NCBI GenBank assembly: GCA_025935435.1
Contig: JAICVH010000011.1
Location: forward strand, 1 to 15,514
Direction of reading: 5' to 3'
Length of the DNA stretch: 15,514 nucleotides
Source of the DNA: Burkholderiales bacterium
GTDB lineage: Bacteria > Pseudomonadota > Gammaproteobacteria > Burkholderiales > Casimicrobiaceae
The notes under the pieces are model-generated. The model had not been told where the DNA came from and did not search any database. It saw nothing but the letters and a program-made list of their open reading frames with translations. A program made the position numbers and the translations under genes. Numbering within the stretch: the first letter of the stretch is position 1; every line of letters starts with the position of its first letter. Below, piece by piece: positions 8,108 through 14,415 of the stretch.

Positions 8108-8196
8108 AAGACGACCCCAACGCTTAAGGCTGACGCCCCTTCGCTACCCCCCGAGGGGGTGCAATTCGCGCCTTGCAACGGCCCGGCGGCGCTCAT
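8104..8196 (-). other. Candidate 30-codon bridging frame between nuoF and nuoG
   Basis: An ATG at 8196 overlaps the nuoF stop as ATGA. The frame stays open across the whole spacer and stops at a TGA (8106-8104) that overlaps the nuoG start, again as ATGA. The product would be 30 residues, beginning MSAAGPLQGANCTPSGGSEG and ending SVGVVL, with no recognisable domain. The DNA beneath it looks like a dispersed intergenic repeat, so the peptide is probably not selected for its sequence. It could still carry ribosomes from nuoF to nuoG. Confidence 0.25.
8108..8192. repeat. Repeat-like spacer with GC hairpin between nuoF and nuoG
   Basis: This 85-base spacer contains a perfect hairpin, ACCCCC (8146-8151) against GGGGGT (8155-8160) with a three-base loop CGA. 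It also contains a longer-loop pair, GCGCC (8168-8172) with GGCGC (8188-8192). From memory, the order of elements (GCCGCCGGGCC, then AAGGCGCGAA, then the CCCCCTCGGGGGG hairpin) resembles a short dispersed intergenic element common in Burkholderiales genomes, often abutting a TGA stop. I could not check copy number. The hairpin lacks a following T-run, so it is unlikely to be an intrinsic terminator; it could stabilise or attenuate the mRNA inside the operon. Confidence 0.5.
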
Positions 8197-9497
8197 ACGT
8201 ATTCGGGCACCAGGCACTGCCGGTGCTCGATGTGATGCTCGAATTCGCTTCGAAAGTGCTTGATGAAGCTCTTGACCGGCAACGCGGCGGCGTCGCCGAG
8301 CGCGCAGATCGTGCGGCCCTGGATGTTGTCGGCGACCGAAGTCAGGACATCCAAGTCTTCCATGCGCCCCGTGCCGTGTTCGATGCGATCGACCATCCGC
8401 CACAGCCAGCCGGTCCCTTCGCGACACGGCGTGCACTGACCGCATGACTCCTCGTAATAGAAGTACGACAGCCGCAGCAGGCTCTTCACCATGCAACGCG
8501 TTTCATCGAGCACGATGACGGCTCCCGAGCCGAGCATCGACCCCGCCTTGGCGATCGAGTCGTAATCCATCGTCAGGCCCATCATCACTTCGGCCGGCAG
8601 TACCGGCGCTGACGAGCCGCCCGGGATCACGGCCTTCAGCGCGCGTCCACCGCGCATGCCTCCGGCCATCTCCAGTAGCGTCGAGAATGGCGTACCGAGG
8701 CGGATCTCGTAGTTGCCGGGGCGCGCAACGTCGCCCGACACCGAGAAGATCTTGGTGCCGCCATTGTTGGGCAGACCAAGGTTCAGGAACCACTCGCCGC
8801 CGTTGCGAATGATCCAGGGGACTGCGGCAAACGTCTCGGTGTTGTTGATCGTCGTCGGCTTGCCGTACAGCCCATAGCTCGCAGGAAACGGCGGCTTGAA
8901 CCGCGGCAGGCCCTTCTTGCCTTCGAGCGATTCGAGCAGCGCCGTTTCCTCGCCGCAGATGTATGCGCCGTAGCCGTGGTGGTTGTACAGGTGGAAGCTG
9001 AAGTCGCTGCCGAGGATATTGTTGCCGAGCAAACCAGCCGCATACGCTTCCTCGATCGCCTCCTCGCAGCGCTCGTAGACATCCCAGATCTCGCCGTGGA
9101 TGTAGTTGTAGCCGCGCGCGCAGCCCATTGCGTACGCCGCGATCGCCATGCCCTCGAACAGCGAGTGGGGGTTGTAGCGCATGATGTCGCGATCCTTGAA
9201 CGTTCCGGGCTCACCCTCGTCCGAGTTGCAGACGAGGTACTTGCTGCCCTGGAACTGCTTCGGCATGAAGCTCCACTTGAGTCCCGTGGGAAATCCGGCG
9301 CCGCCGCGCCCGCGCAGCGCGGACTTCTTGACTTCGGCAGTGACCTGCTCCGGCGGAACCTTGTCGTTCAAGATCTTTTTCAACGCGTCGTAGCCGCCAC
9401 GCGACAGGTAATCGGCGAGGCGCCAATTGCGCCCGTTCAAACCGGCCATCAGCACGGCGTCCGGACCGTAGTCGAGGAATTCGGACGGCGCGTTCAT
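8193..9497 (-). CDS. nuoF: NADH-quinone oxidoreductase subunit F (NADH- and FMN-binding)
   Basis: NuoF oxidises NADH, passes electrons to FMN and on to the 4Fe-4S cluster N3. The product has 434 residues. The glycine-rich FMN/NADH signature GRGGAGFPTG is at 63-72, and the second nucleotide-site segment NSDEGEPGTFKDR at 91-103. HGYGAYICGEETAL (174-187) and a SLBB-type region (about 245-330) follow. The N3 ligands are C352, C355, C358 (SCGQCTPCREG) and C398 (TICALGDAAA). Its ATG overlaps the nuoE stop by four bases (ATGA), so the two are translationally coupled, fitting their role as one NADH-dehydrogenase module with NuoG. The downstream junction is loose, with an 85-base repeat-like spacer before nuoG. 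Confidence 0.98.
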   Translation of the reverse strand: MNAPSEFLDYGPDAVLMAGLNGRNWRLADYLSRGGYDALKKILNDKVPPEQVTAEVKKSALRGRGGAGFPTGLKWSFMPKQFQGSKYLVCNSDEGEPGTFKDRDIMRYNPHSLFEGMAIAAYAMGCARGYNYIHGEIWDVYERCEEAIEEAYAAGLLGNNILGSDFSFHLYNHHGYGAYICGEETALLESLEGKKGLPRFKPPFPASYGLYGKPTTINNTETFAAVPWIIRNGGEWFLNLGLPNNGGTKIFSVSGDVARPGNYEIRLGTPFSTLLEMAGGMRGGRALKAVIPGGSSAPVLPAEVMMGLTMDYDSIAKAGSMLGSGAVIVLDETRCMVKSLLRLSYFYYEESCGQCTPCREGTGWLWRMVDRIEHGTGRMEDLDVLTSVADNIQGRTICALGDAAALPVKSFIKHFRSEFEHHIEHRQCLVPEYV

Positions 9498-10030
9498 CGG
9501 CTGTTGATCGGCGCCGGCTCGGCGCGCGCGGCATCGGCTGCAAGCTCGTCGAGAAGCGCGTCAAGCTCGGCCGGATTCATGAAGCTCGCCATGCGCTTGT
9601 TGTTGATGAGCACCACGGGCGCGTCGCCGCATGCGCCCATGCACTCGCCTTCCTTGAGCGTGAAGCGGCCATCGCCGGTCGTCTCGCCAAAGCCGATGCC
9701 AAGCCGCTCCTTCAGATGCTTCGCGGCATTGGAAGCGCCCTGCAGCGCGCAGGGAAGGTTCGTGCAGATCGTCAGCTTGAAGCGCCCGGTCGGCTTCAGG
9801 TTGTACATCGAGTAGAACGACGCGACCTCGTACACGGCGACCGTCGGCATGCCGAGATGGTGGGCAACGGCATCCATCACTTCGGCCGACAGCCATCCGT
9901 GCTCGTCCTGGGCGATCGCGAGCGCCGACATCACCGCCGACTGCTTCTGATCGGCCGGATACTTGGCGACCTCGCGGTCGATCCTTCGAACCGCGTCACT
10001 CGACAGGATTTGAATGGCAGCGCTCGTCAT
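9494..10030 (-). CDS. nuoE: NADH-quinone oxidoreductase subunit E (2Fe-2S)
   Basis: NuoE is the thioredoxin-fold 2Fe-2S subunit (cluster N1a) that packs against NuoF at the tip of the peripheral arm. From ATG 10030 it has 178 residues. The cluster ligands are C89 and C94 (ICTNLPC), C130 and C134 (GECMGACGDAP). The segment PADQKQSAVMSALAIAQDEHGWLS (within 25-48) is typical of the N-terminal helical domain. The frame opens further upstream inside nuoD, but that extension would overlap nuoD by about 60 bases with no family counterpart, so I chose the start 22 bases after the nuoD stop. No strong Shine-Dalgarno is visible. Its end overlaps nuoF by four bases. Confidence 0.97.
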   Translation of the reverse strand: MTSAAIQILSSDAVRRIDREVAKYPADQKQSAVMSALAIAQDEHGWLSAEVMDAVAHHLGMPTVAVYEVASFYSMYNLKPTGRFKLTICTNLPCALQGASNAAKHLKERLGIGFGETTGDGRFTLKEGECMGACGDAPVVLINNKRMASFMNPAELDALLDELAADAARAEPAPINSR

Positions 10031-10052
10031 GGGGCGTTTGATGTGTCGAACG

Positions 10053-11306
10053 CTAGCGGTCGATCGAACCGAACACGATGTCCTGCGTGCCGATGATCGC
10101 GACGACGTCGGCAATCATGTGGCCACGCGACATTTCGTCGAGTGCGGCGAGATGCACATAATCGGGCGGGCGCAGCTTGATCCGGTATGGCTTGTTGGCG
10201 CCGTCGGAGATCGCGTAGACACCGAATTCGCCTTTCGGATGCTCGATCGCCGCGTACACCTCGCCCGCCGGCACGTGGATGCCTTCGGTGAAGAGCTTGA
10301 AGTGATGGATCAGCTCTTCCATGTTCTCCTTCATCGCCTCGCGCGGAGGCGGCGCAACCTTGTGGTTGCCGGTGATCACCGGACCCGGATTGACACGCAG
10401 CCAGTCGATACACTGCCGGATGATGCGATTCGACTGCCGCATTTCCTCGATGCGCACCAGGTAACGGTCGTAGCAATCGCCGTTGATCCCGACCGGAATG
10501 TCGAAGTCGAGCTGGTCGTACATTGCATAGGGCTGCTTGCGCCGCAAGTCCCACGGCACGCCGGAGCCGCGGAGCATTGCGCCGGTAAAGCCGAGCGCCT
10601 GTGCGCGCTCGGCCGTCACGACGCCGATACCCACGGTGCGCTGCTTCCAGATCCGGTTGTCGGTCAGCAGCGTCTCGTAGTCGTCGACGTACGCGGGGAA
10701 GCGTCGCGTGAAATCCTCGATGAAGTCGAGCAGCGAGCCTTGGCGGTTCTCGTTCAGCGATTTCATCTCCCGCGCATTGCGGGATTTCATCGCCTGGTAC
10801 TGCGGCATCCGGTCCGGAAGATCGCGATACACGCCGCCCGGGCGGTAATACGCAGCGTGCATGCGCGCACCGGACACCGCTTCGTACATGTCGAACAGGT
10901 CTTCGCGTTCGCGAAACGCGTACAGAAAAACGGTCATCGCGCCGATATCGAGCGAGTGCGAACCAAGCCACATCAGGTGATTCAGGATTCGCGTGATCTC
11001 GTCGAACATCGTGCGGATGTAGAGCGCACGAACCGGAACGTCGATGCCGAGCAGCCGCTCGATGGCGAGGCAGTACGCGTGCTCGTTGCACATCATCGAC
11101 ACGTAATCGAGACGGTCCATGTACGGCAACGATTGGATCCAGGTCTTGTGCTCGGCGAGCTTCTCGGTTGCGCGATGCAGCAAGCCGATGTGCGGGTCGG
11201 CGCGCTCGATGACCTCGCCGTCGAGCTCGAGCACGAGACGCAGCACGCCGTGCGCCGCCGGGTGCTGCGGCCCGAAATTCATCGTGTAGTTGCGAATTTC
11301 AGCCAC
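10053..11306 (-). CDS. nuoD: NADH-quinone oxidoreductase subunit D (49 kDa type), GTG start
   Basis: NuoD, derived from a NiFe-hydrogenase large subunit, forms the quinone head-group pocket next to cluster N2. The 417-residue product shows NFGPQHPAAHGVLRLVLELDG (starting at residue 10) and GLLHRATEKL (41-50). H19 and Y68 correspond by alignment to the bovine quinone-binding His59 and Tyr108. The C-terminus ends with DVVAIIGTQDIVFGSIDR, typical of the family. The start is GTG at 11306, one base after the nuoC TAG; the next in-frame ATG (residue 9) would remove the conserved MAEIRNYT leader. nuoC and nuoD are separate genes, unlike the fused nuoCD of enterobacteria. The hydrogenase metal cysteines are absent, as expected. 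Confidence 0.98.
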   Translation of the reverse strand: MAEIRNYTMNFGPQHPAAHGVLRLVLELDGEVIERADPHIGLLHRATEKLAEHKTWIQSLPYMDRLDYVSMMCNEHAYCLAIERLLGIDVPVRALYIRTMFDEITRILNHLMWLGSHSLDIGAMTVFLYAFREREDLFDMYEAVSGARMHAAYYRPGGVYRDLPDRMPQYQAMKSRNAREMKSLNENRQGSLLDFIEDFTRRFPAYVDDYETLLTDNRIWKQRTVGIGVVTAERAQALGFTGAMLRGSGVPWDLRRKQPYAMYDQLDFDIPVGINGDCYDRYLVRIEEMRQSNRIIRQCIDWLRVNPGPVITGNHKVAPPPREAMKENMEELIHHFKLFTEGIHVPAGEVYAAIEHPKGEFGVYAISDGANKPYRIKLRPPDYVHLAALDEMSRGHMIADVVAIIGTQDIVFGSIDR

Positions 11307-11307
11307 G

Positions 11308-11910
11308 CTATTCTTTTTCCGCGTAGTTCTCTTCGCGGATCACGCGCGGCGTCACCTCGCGCGGCTCGATCGTGACCGGCTGATAGATGACGCGACCCTG
11401 CTCGGGGTCGTAGCGCATCTCGACGTAACCTGAAATCGGAAAGTCCTTGCGGAACGGGTGGCCAACGAAGCCGTAATCCGTAAGCAGACGGCGCAGGTCC
11501 GGATGCCCCGGGAACATGACGCCGTAGAGATCGAATGCTTCGCGCTCGAACCAGTTGACCGATGGCCACACGTCGACGAGGCTCGGCACTACGGGGAAAT
11601 CGTCGTCCGGCGCGAACGTTCGCACGCGCAGGCGCCAGTTGTTCGACAACGACAGCAGGTGGCAGACGACGCCAAAGCGCGGTCCATCCCAGGCGCCCCC
11701 GCCATAGCTCGAATAATCGACGCCGCAAAGGTCGATCAGCATTTCGAACCGAAGGTCGGGTCGGTCGCGCAGCGTGCGCATCACGTCCAAGTACCGTTCG
11801 ACGGCGACGACGACCGTCACTTCGTCGAGTGCGGTGGAAACGCTTTGCAATGTGCCTTCGGAGAACGCGGCACCGAGTGCCGTCGTCAGCTGTGCGGTTT
11901 CGACGGCCAT
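11308..11910 (-). CDS. nuoC: NADH-quinone oxidoreductase subunit C (30 kDa type)
   Basis: NuoC is a cofactor-free structural subunit of the complex I peripheral arm that binds NuoD. From ATG 11910 it has 200 residues. The family signature EREAFDLYGVMFPGHPDLRR (122-141), followed by LLTDYGFVGHPFRKDFP, is clear, and LIDLCGVDYSSYG (58-70) matches the N-terminal domain. The start codon shares one base with the nuoB stop (TGATG), indicating tight coupling. The frame is open further upstream through nuoB, but that is a shadow of nuoB in another frame. The C-terminal charged tail after the conserved domain is ordinary. Confidence 0.97.
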   Translation of the reverse strand: MAVETAQLTTALGAAFSEGTLQSVSTALDEVTVVVAVERYLDVMRTLRDRPDLRFEMLIDLCGVDYSSYGGGAWDGPRFGVVCHLLSLSNNWRLRVRTFAPDDDFPVVPSLVDVWPSVNWFEREAFDLYGVMFPGHPDLRRLLTDYGFVGHPFRKDFPISGYVEMRYDPEQGRVIYQPVTIEPREVTPRVIREENYAEKE

Positions 11911-12386
11911 CAGCGGGCGATCGTATTCGTGCGCCAGATCTTGTTCTGCAATTGAAGGATGCCGTACAGCAGAGCCTCGGACGTCGGCGGGCAGCCGGGG
12001 ACGTAGATGTCGACGGGAACGATGCGATCGCATCCACGCACGACCGAGTACGAGTAATGGTAGTAACCGCCCCCGTTTGCACACGAGCCCATCGAGATCA
12101 CCCAGCGCGGCTCGGCCATCTGGTCGTACACCTTGCGTAACGCGGGCGCCATCTTGTTGCAGAGCGTGCCGGCGACGATCATCACGTCGGATTGGCGCGG
12201 GCTCGGCCGGAAAACGATGCCGAAGCGGTCGAGGTCGTAGCGCGCGGCGCCGGCGTGCATCATCTCGACCGCGCAGCAGGCGAGACCGAACGTCATCGGC
12301 CACATCGACCCGTTGCGTGCCCAGTTGATGACGCTGTCGAGCGACGTCGTCACAAAGCCTTTTTCGAGAACGCCTTCGATCGCCAT
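11910..12386 (-). CDS. nuoB: NADH-quinone oxidoreductase subunit B (cluster N2)
   Basis: NuoB (PSST-type) holds 4Fe-4S cluster N2, the last iron-sulfur cluster before quinone, at the interface with NuoD and NuoH. The product has 158 residues. The N2 ligands are the adjacent pair C37-C38 (FGLACCAVEMM), C102 (SMGSCANGGGYYH) and C132 (DIYVPGCPPTSEALLYGI). The whole length is conserved in character. Its ATG has only a weak Shine-Dalgarno (GGA about 12 bases upstream). It lies 182 bases after nuoA, behind a block of inverted repeats; a small open frame ends 6 bases before the ATG and might deliver ribosomes. It overlaps nuoC by one base downstream. Confidence 0.98.
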   Translation of the reverse strand: MAIEGVLEKGFVTTSLDSVINWARNGSMWPMTFGLACCAVEMMHAGAARYDLDRFGIVFRPSPRQSDVMIVAGTLCNKMAPALRKVYDQMAEPRWVISMGSCANGGGYYHYSYSVVRGCDRIVPVDIYVPGCPPTSEALLYGILQLQNKIWRTNTIAR

Positions 12387-12392
12387 GTCAGC

Positions 12393-12572
12393 TCATTTTC
12401 CGCGTTGCAGTCCACGGGTCGCGGGAGCGCCCGTGTTCGTTCCGCTCATTCCCTCGGCCTCATTGCACCGCTCATGCGACGCGCCGCGTCCCCGCGTCGG
12501 CCTCGCGGAACTCGCGCGCCGACGGGCCCTGCGGGCCTGCGTACGGGCTTCGCCCGTACGCGGCGCGCTCAT
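12393..12572 (-). other. Candidate 59-codon frame spanning the nuoA-nuoB spacer
   Basis: The nuoA stop is written ATGA; the overlapping ATG at 12572 opens a frame of 59 codons that ends at TGA 12393-12395, six bases before the nuoB ATG. The peptide begins MSAPRTGEARTQARRARRRA, is very arginine-rich, has no helix pattern or motif I recognise, and is largely encoded by inverted repeats. A second in-frame ATG at 12449, with GAGG eight bases upstream, would give an 18-residue version starting MSGTNTGAP. Coding is doubtful; a ribosome relay from nuoA to nuoB is the more plausible use. Chance openness in GC-rich DNA is a real alternative. Confidence 0.25.
12413..12561. repeat. Inverted-repeat (REP-like) cluster in the nuoA-nuoB spacer
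   Basis: Four hairpin-forming units lie in a row. CACGGG (12413-12418) pairs with CCCGTG (12430-12435). CGTCGGC (12495-12501) pairs with GCCGACG (12518-12524), with an inner CGCG pair. GGCCC (12525-12529) pairs with GGGCC (12533-12537). A perfect 10-base stem, GCGTACGGGC (12539-12548), pairs with GCCCGTACGC (12552-12561) around a three-base loop. The T-run of an intrinsic terminator is missing. The layout resembles short palindromic intergenic elements; I could not check whether copies occur elsewhere in the genome. Confidence 0.6.
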
Positions 12573-12925
12573 TCCCACTCCAACGCCCCTCGCTTCCATT
12601 CGTATATGAAGCCGACGACGAGAATCAAAAGGAACAGCATCATCGCCGCGAACCCGAAGAAGCCGACGTCCTGCAGCACGACCGCCCATGGAAACAGGAA
12701 CGCAATCTCGAGATCGAACAGGATGAACAGGATCGCGACCAGGTAGTAACGGACGTCGAACTTCATTCGCGCGTCCTCGAACGCCTCGAACCCGCACTCG
12801 TACGGTGAGAGCTTTTCCGGATCCGGCCGGTTCGGCGACACGAACCTGCCGACCCCGAGAAGCAGTGCGCCAAGGCCGAGGCCGAACAGAATGAAGAGCA
12901 GGATCGGAAAGTATTGATCGAGCAT
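12569..12925 (-). CDS. nuoA: NADH-quinone oxidoreductase subunit A
   Basis: NuoA is a three-helix membrane subunit of complex I near the quinone cavity, and the first gene of the nuo operon. From ATG 12925 it has 118 residues, the usual length. Diagnostic segments are LSPYECGFEAFEDARMKFD (39-57) and VRYYLVAILFILFDLEIAFL (58-77), with the conserved acidic pair D71 and E73, then a third helix and the tail GFIYEWKRGALEWE. The frame opens further upstream at 12973, but those 16 residues are polar and have no counterpart, so I chose MLDQYFPILL. The bases in front of the start are pyrimidine-rich (CCTCCTCTTTGACG), the reverse of a Shine-Dalgarno, so initiation here is unusual. Confidence 0.96.
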   Translation of the reverse strand: MLDQYFPILLFILFGLGLGALLLGVGRFVSPNRPDPEKLSPYECGFEAFEDARMKFDVRYYLVAILFILFDLEIAFLFPWAVVLQDVGFFGFAAMMLFLLILVVGFIYEWKRGALEWE

Positions 12926-13046
12926 CGTCAAAGAGGAGGTGTCATGCGCCGCGCTCGGAACCCGCGGCAACATTGCGAATCACGGACCTGCAAATCGATC
13001 GAACCGTCCTGCGTTACCAACCTCCGCGATCCGAAACCAGGAAAAA
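12926..13046 (-). other. Leader/spacer between tRNA-Leu and nuoA
   Basis: These 121 bases separate the tRNA from nuoA and should contain the 5' leader of nuo mRNA. I see no convincing -35/-10 pair. A run of five T directly follows the tRNA CCA on the transcribed strand, but no separate hairpin precedes it. Just before nuoA (12934-12941, minus strand) the octamer CACCTCCT matches the anti-Shine-Dalgarno end of 16S rRNA. Whether nuo starts here or is read through from tpiA-secG cannot be settled from sequence. Confidence 0.4.
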
Positions 13047-13131
13047 TGGTGCCGACGGGGAGACTCGAACTCCCACGGCTTTCGCCACTGCCCCCTCAAG
13101 ACAGCGTGTCTACCAATTTCACCACGTCGGC
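13047..13131 (-). tRNA. tRNA-Leu, anticodon GAG
   Basis: Read on the minus strand, the 85-base gene folds as a class II tRNA. The 7-bp acceptor stem GCCGACG pairs with CGTCGGC and is followed by ACCA, so CCA is encoded. The D-arm contains TGGTAGACACG. The anticodon loop is TTGAGGG, with GAG reading leucine CUC/CUU codons. A long variable arm (about GGCGAAAGCC) is present, and the T-arm carries the standard GTTCGAGTC. It begins 5 bases after the secG stop and lies between secG and nuoA, a placement I recall from Burkholderia-type genomes. It probably has to be cut out of a longer transcript. Confidence 0.96.
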
Positions 13132-13136
13132 CTGAA

Positions 13137-13535
13137 TCATTTCGGTACGTCCGCCGGCGCCGTACCACTCGGCGCGGGCGCCGCGGGTGTCGTCGAAGGC
13201 GCTGGCTGCGGCACGTCGCTCGGCTTCGCCGGCACCACCCGCTCCATCACGCCCTTTTCCATCACACCCTTGTCCATCACGCCTTGCGAGACCCCGTGCT
13301 GCGATCCAAGGTAGGTCAACGCAACGCTCGTCACGAAGAACACCGTTGCGAGGATTGCCGTCGTCCGTGACAGGAAATTTGCCGAGCCAGCCGCGCCGAA
13401 CAGACTGCCGGACGATCCGCTGCCGAACGCCGCCCCCATGTCCGCACCCTTGCCATGCTGGAGCAGGACGAACCCGCAAACGGCAAGCGCCGTCAGCACA
13501 TGAAGCACCAACACCGCCGATTCAACCATGTTCAT
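13137..13535 (-). CDS. secG: Preprotein translocase subunit SecG
   Basis: SecG is the small two-helix inner-membrane partner of SecY and SecE that assists protein export. The product has 132 residues. Helix 1 spans about 5-25 (ESAVLVLHVLTALAVCGFVLL). The conserved cytoplasmic loop QHGKGADMGAAFGSGSSGSLFG (26-47) and SANFLSRTTAILATVFFVTSVALTYLGS with helix 2 (about 58-78) follow. The C-terminal tail is long and proline/alanine-rich, and contains three tandem five-residue repeats, GVMDK, GVMEK, GVMER (85-99), from a 15-base DNA repeat. GGAG ten bases before ATG 13535 supports that start over the ATG at 13529. It follows tpiA by 29 bases and ends 5 bases before tRNA-Leu. Confidence 0.96.
   Translation of the reverse strand: MNMVESAVLVLHVLTALAVCGFVLLQHGKGADMGAAFGSGSSGSLFGAAGSANFLSRTTAILATVFFVTSVALTYLGSQHGVSQGVMDKGVMEKGVMERVVPAKPSDVPQPAPSTTPAAPAPSGTAPADVPK
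13244..13288. repeat. 15-bp tandem repeat, three copies, inside secG
   Basis: On the plus strand the units CCATCACGCCCTTTT (13244), CCATCACACCCTTGT (13259) and CCATCACGCCTTGCG (13274) follow each other at exact 15-base spacing, with four mismatches or fewer between units. They encode GVM(D/E)(K/R) three times in the SecG tail. The length is a multiple of three, so copy-number change would keep the frame. Confidence 0.85.
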
Positions 13536-13564
13536 TCGTTCGATTCTCCGCCGGCGCGCCCGGA

Positions 13565-14299
13565 TTAGGCACGGCCGATCGCCAAAAATTCATCCGCGTC
13601 GAGCGATGCGCCGCCCACCAGCGCCCCGTCTATGTCGGGCATCGCCAGCAGCGCGGCGGCGTTCGCAGCCTTGACGCTGCCTCCGTACAGGATACTCACC
13701 GCGCCCGCCCCCGCTGCCAGCAGTTGCGCACGAAGCTTCGTGTGCACCGCTTGCGCATCAGCAGGCTCCGCGGTGCGCCCGGTGCCGATCGCCCATACCG
13801 GCTCGTAAGCAACGACGATGCGTCCCGTATCGCCGCCGAGCACGGCGATCAGCGCAGCGAGCTGACGTCGCACGATCGCCTCGGTGTCGCCGCGCTCGCG
13901 TTCGTCGAGCGTTTCGCCCACGCACGCAATCGGCGTCAGCCCTGCCGTCAACGCGGCGCGTGCCTTCGCTGCGACACGCGCATCGGTTTCGCCGTGACCC
14001 TGCCGGCGTTCCGAGTGGCCAACGATCGCATAGCGGCACCCGAACTCGACCAGCATGCCGGCGGAAACGTCACCGGTGTAAGCACCGCTCCGGTGCTCGC
14101 TCACATCCTGCGCGCCCCACGCCACGGCGCTGTCCTGCAACGCTGCCTGCGCCTGCGCGAGATACGGCGCCGGAACGCAAACGGCGAGAGACCGTCGCTC
14201 TGCACGCGTCCACGCGCCAGCCAGGCGATCGAGCAGCCGCGCGTTCGTTGCGAGGTCGCCGTTCATCTTCCAGTTGCCGGCGACGAGTTTGCGACGCAT
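13565..14299 (-). CDS. tpiA: Triosephosphate isomerase
   Basis: TpiA interconverts dihydroxyacetone phosphate and glyceraldehyde 3-phosphate in glycolysis and gluconeogenesis, in the cytosol. From ATG 14299 it has 244 residues, normal for a bacterial (beta/alpha)8 enzyme. Substrate and catalytic residues are visible: N9 and K11 (AGNWKMNG), H95 (IVGHSERRQ) and E166 in AYEPVWAIGTG (164-174), which also holds the flexible loop 6. Phosphate-binding glycines are at LYGGSVK (204-210) and GALVGGASL (225-233). The frame is open upstream to an ATG at 14395, but that 32-residue arginine-rich extension has no counterpart. ATG 14299 has no clear Shine-Dalgarno. secG follows after 29 bases. Confidence 0.97.
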   Translation of the reverse strand: MRRKLVAGNWKMNGDLATNARLLDRLAGAWTRAERRSLAVCVPAPYLAQAQAALQDSAVAWGAQDVSEHRSGAYTGDVSAGMLVEFGCRYAIVGHSERRQGHGETDARVAAKARAALTAGLTPIACVGETLDERERGDTEAIVRRQLAALIAVLGGDTGRIVVAYEPVWAIGTGRTAEPADAQAVHTKLRAQLLAAGAGAVSILYGGSVKAANAAALLAMPDIDGALVGGASLDADEFLAIGRA

Positions 14300-14313
14300 G
14301 GATGTTCGATGCG

Positions 14314-14335
14314 CGCGCCGACACAAGGCGGCGCG
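14314..14335 (-). promoter_or_regulatory. Hairpin in the tpiA 5' leader
   Basis: CGCGCCG (14329-14335 on the minus strand) can pair with CGGCGCG (14314-14320) around an 8-base loop, giving a 7-bp all-GC stem that ends 14 bases before the tpiA ATG. It would sit in the leader of a transcript from the promoter at 14416-14445. It may affect translation; no riboswitch class is recognisable. Confidence 0.4.
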
Positions 14336-14415
14336 TTCGCTTTGTTGTTTCGCGTGTCGAAGCCCGGCGCGTGCCCGCTGGGCCTTCGCCCGCATGCGCC
14401 AGTCAAAAACAGTCG

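Noticed and set aside
8146..8160. Hairpin between nuoF and nuoG as an intrinsic terminator
   Set aside because: No T-run follows on the minus strand, and termination here would cut the operon before nuoG.
11308..12303. 331-codon version of nuoC
   Set aside because: Its first 131 codons are a shadow of nuoB in another frame; NuoC family homology begins after ATG 11910.
12569..12973. Longer NuoA starting at 12973
   Set aside because: Adds 16 polar residues before the membrane-entering N-terminus MLDQYFPILL; no ribosome site supports it.
13041..13046. Five T after the tRNA-Leu CCA as a terminator
   Set aside because: No dedicated hairpin precedes the T-run; the tRNA fold alone is weak evidence.
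12944..13135. Plus-strand 63-codon frame with AGGAGGT in front
   Set aside because: Half of it is the antisense of tRNA-Leu (the familiar GRLELPRLSP type of spurious peptide). I kept only the ribosome-site-like sequence as a curiosity.
13565..14395. Longer TpiA starting at ATG 14395
   Set aside because: The extra 32 residues are arginine-rich, have no counterpart in the family, and no ribosome site precedes that ATG.
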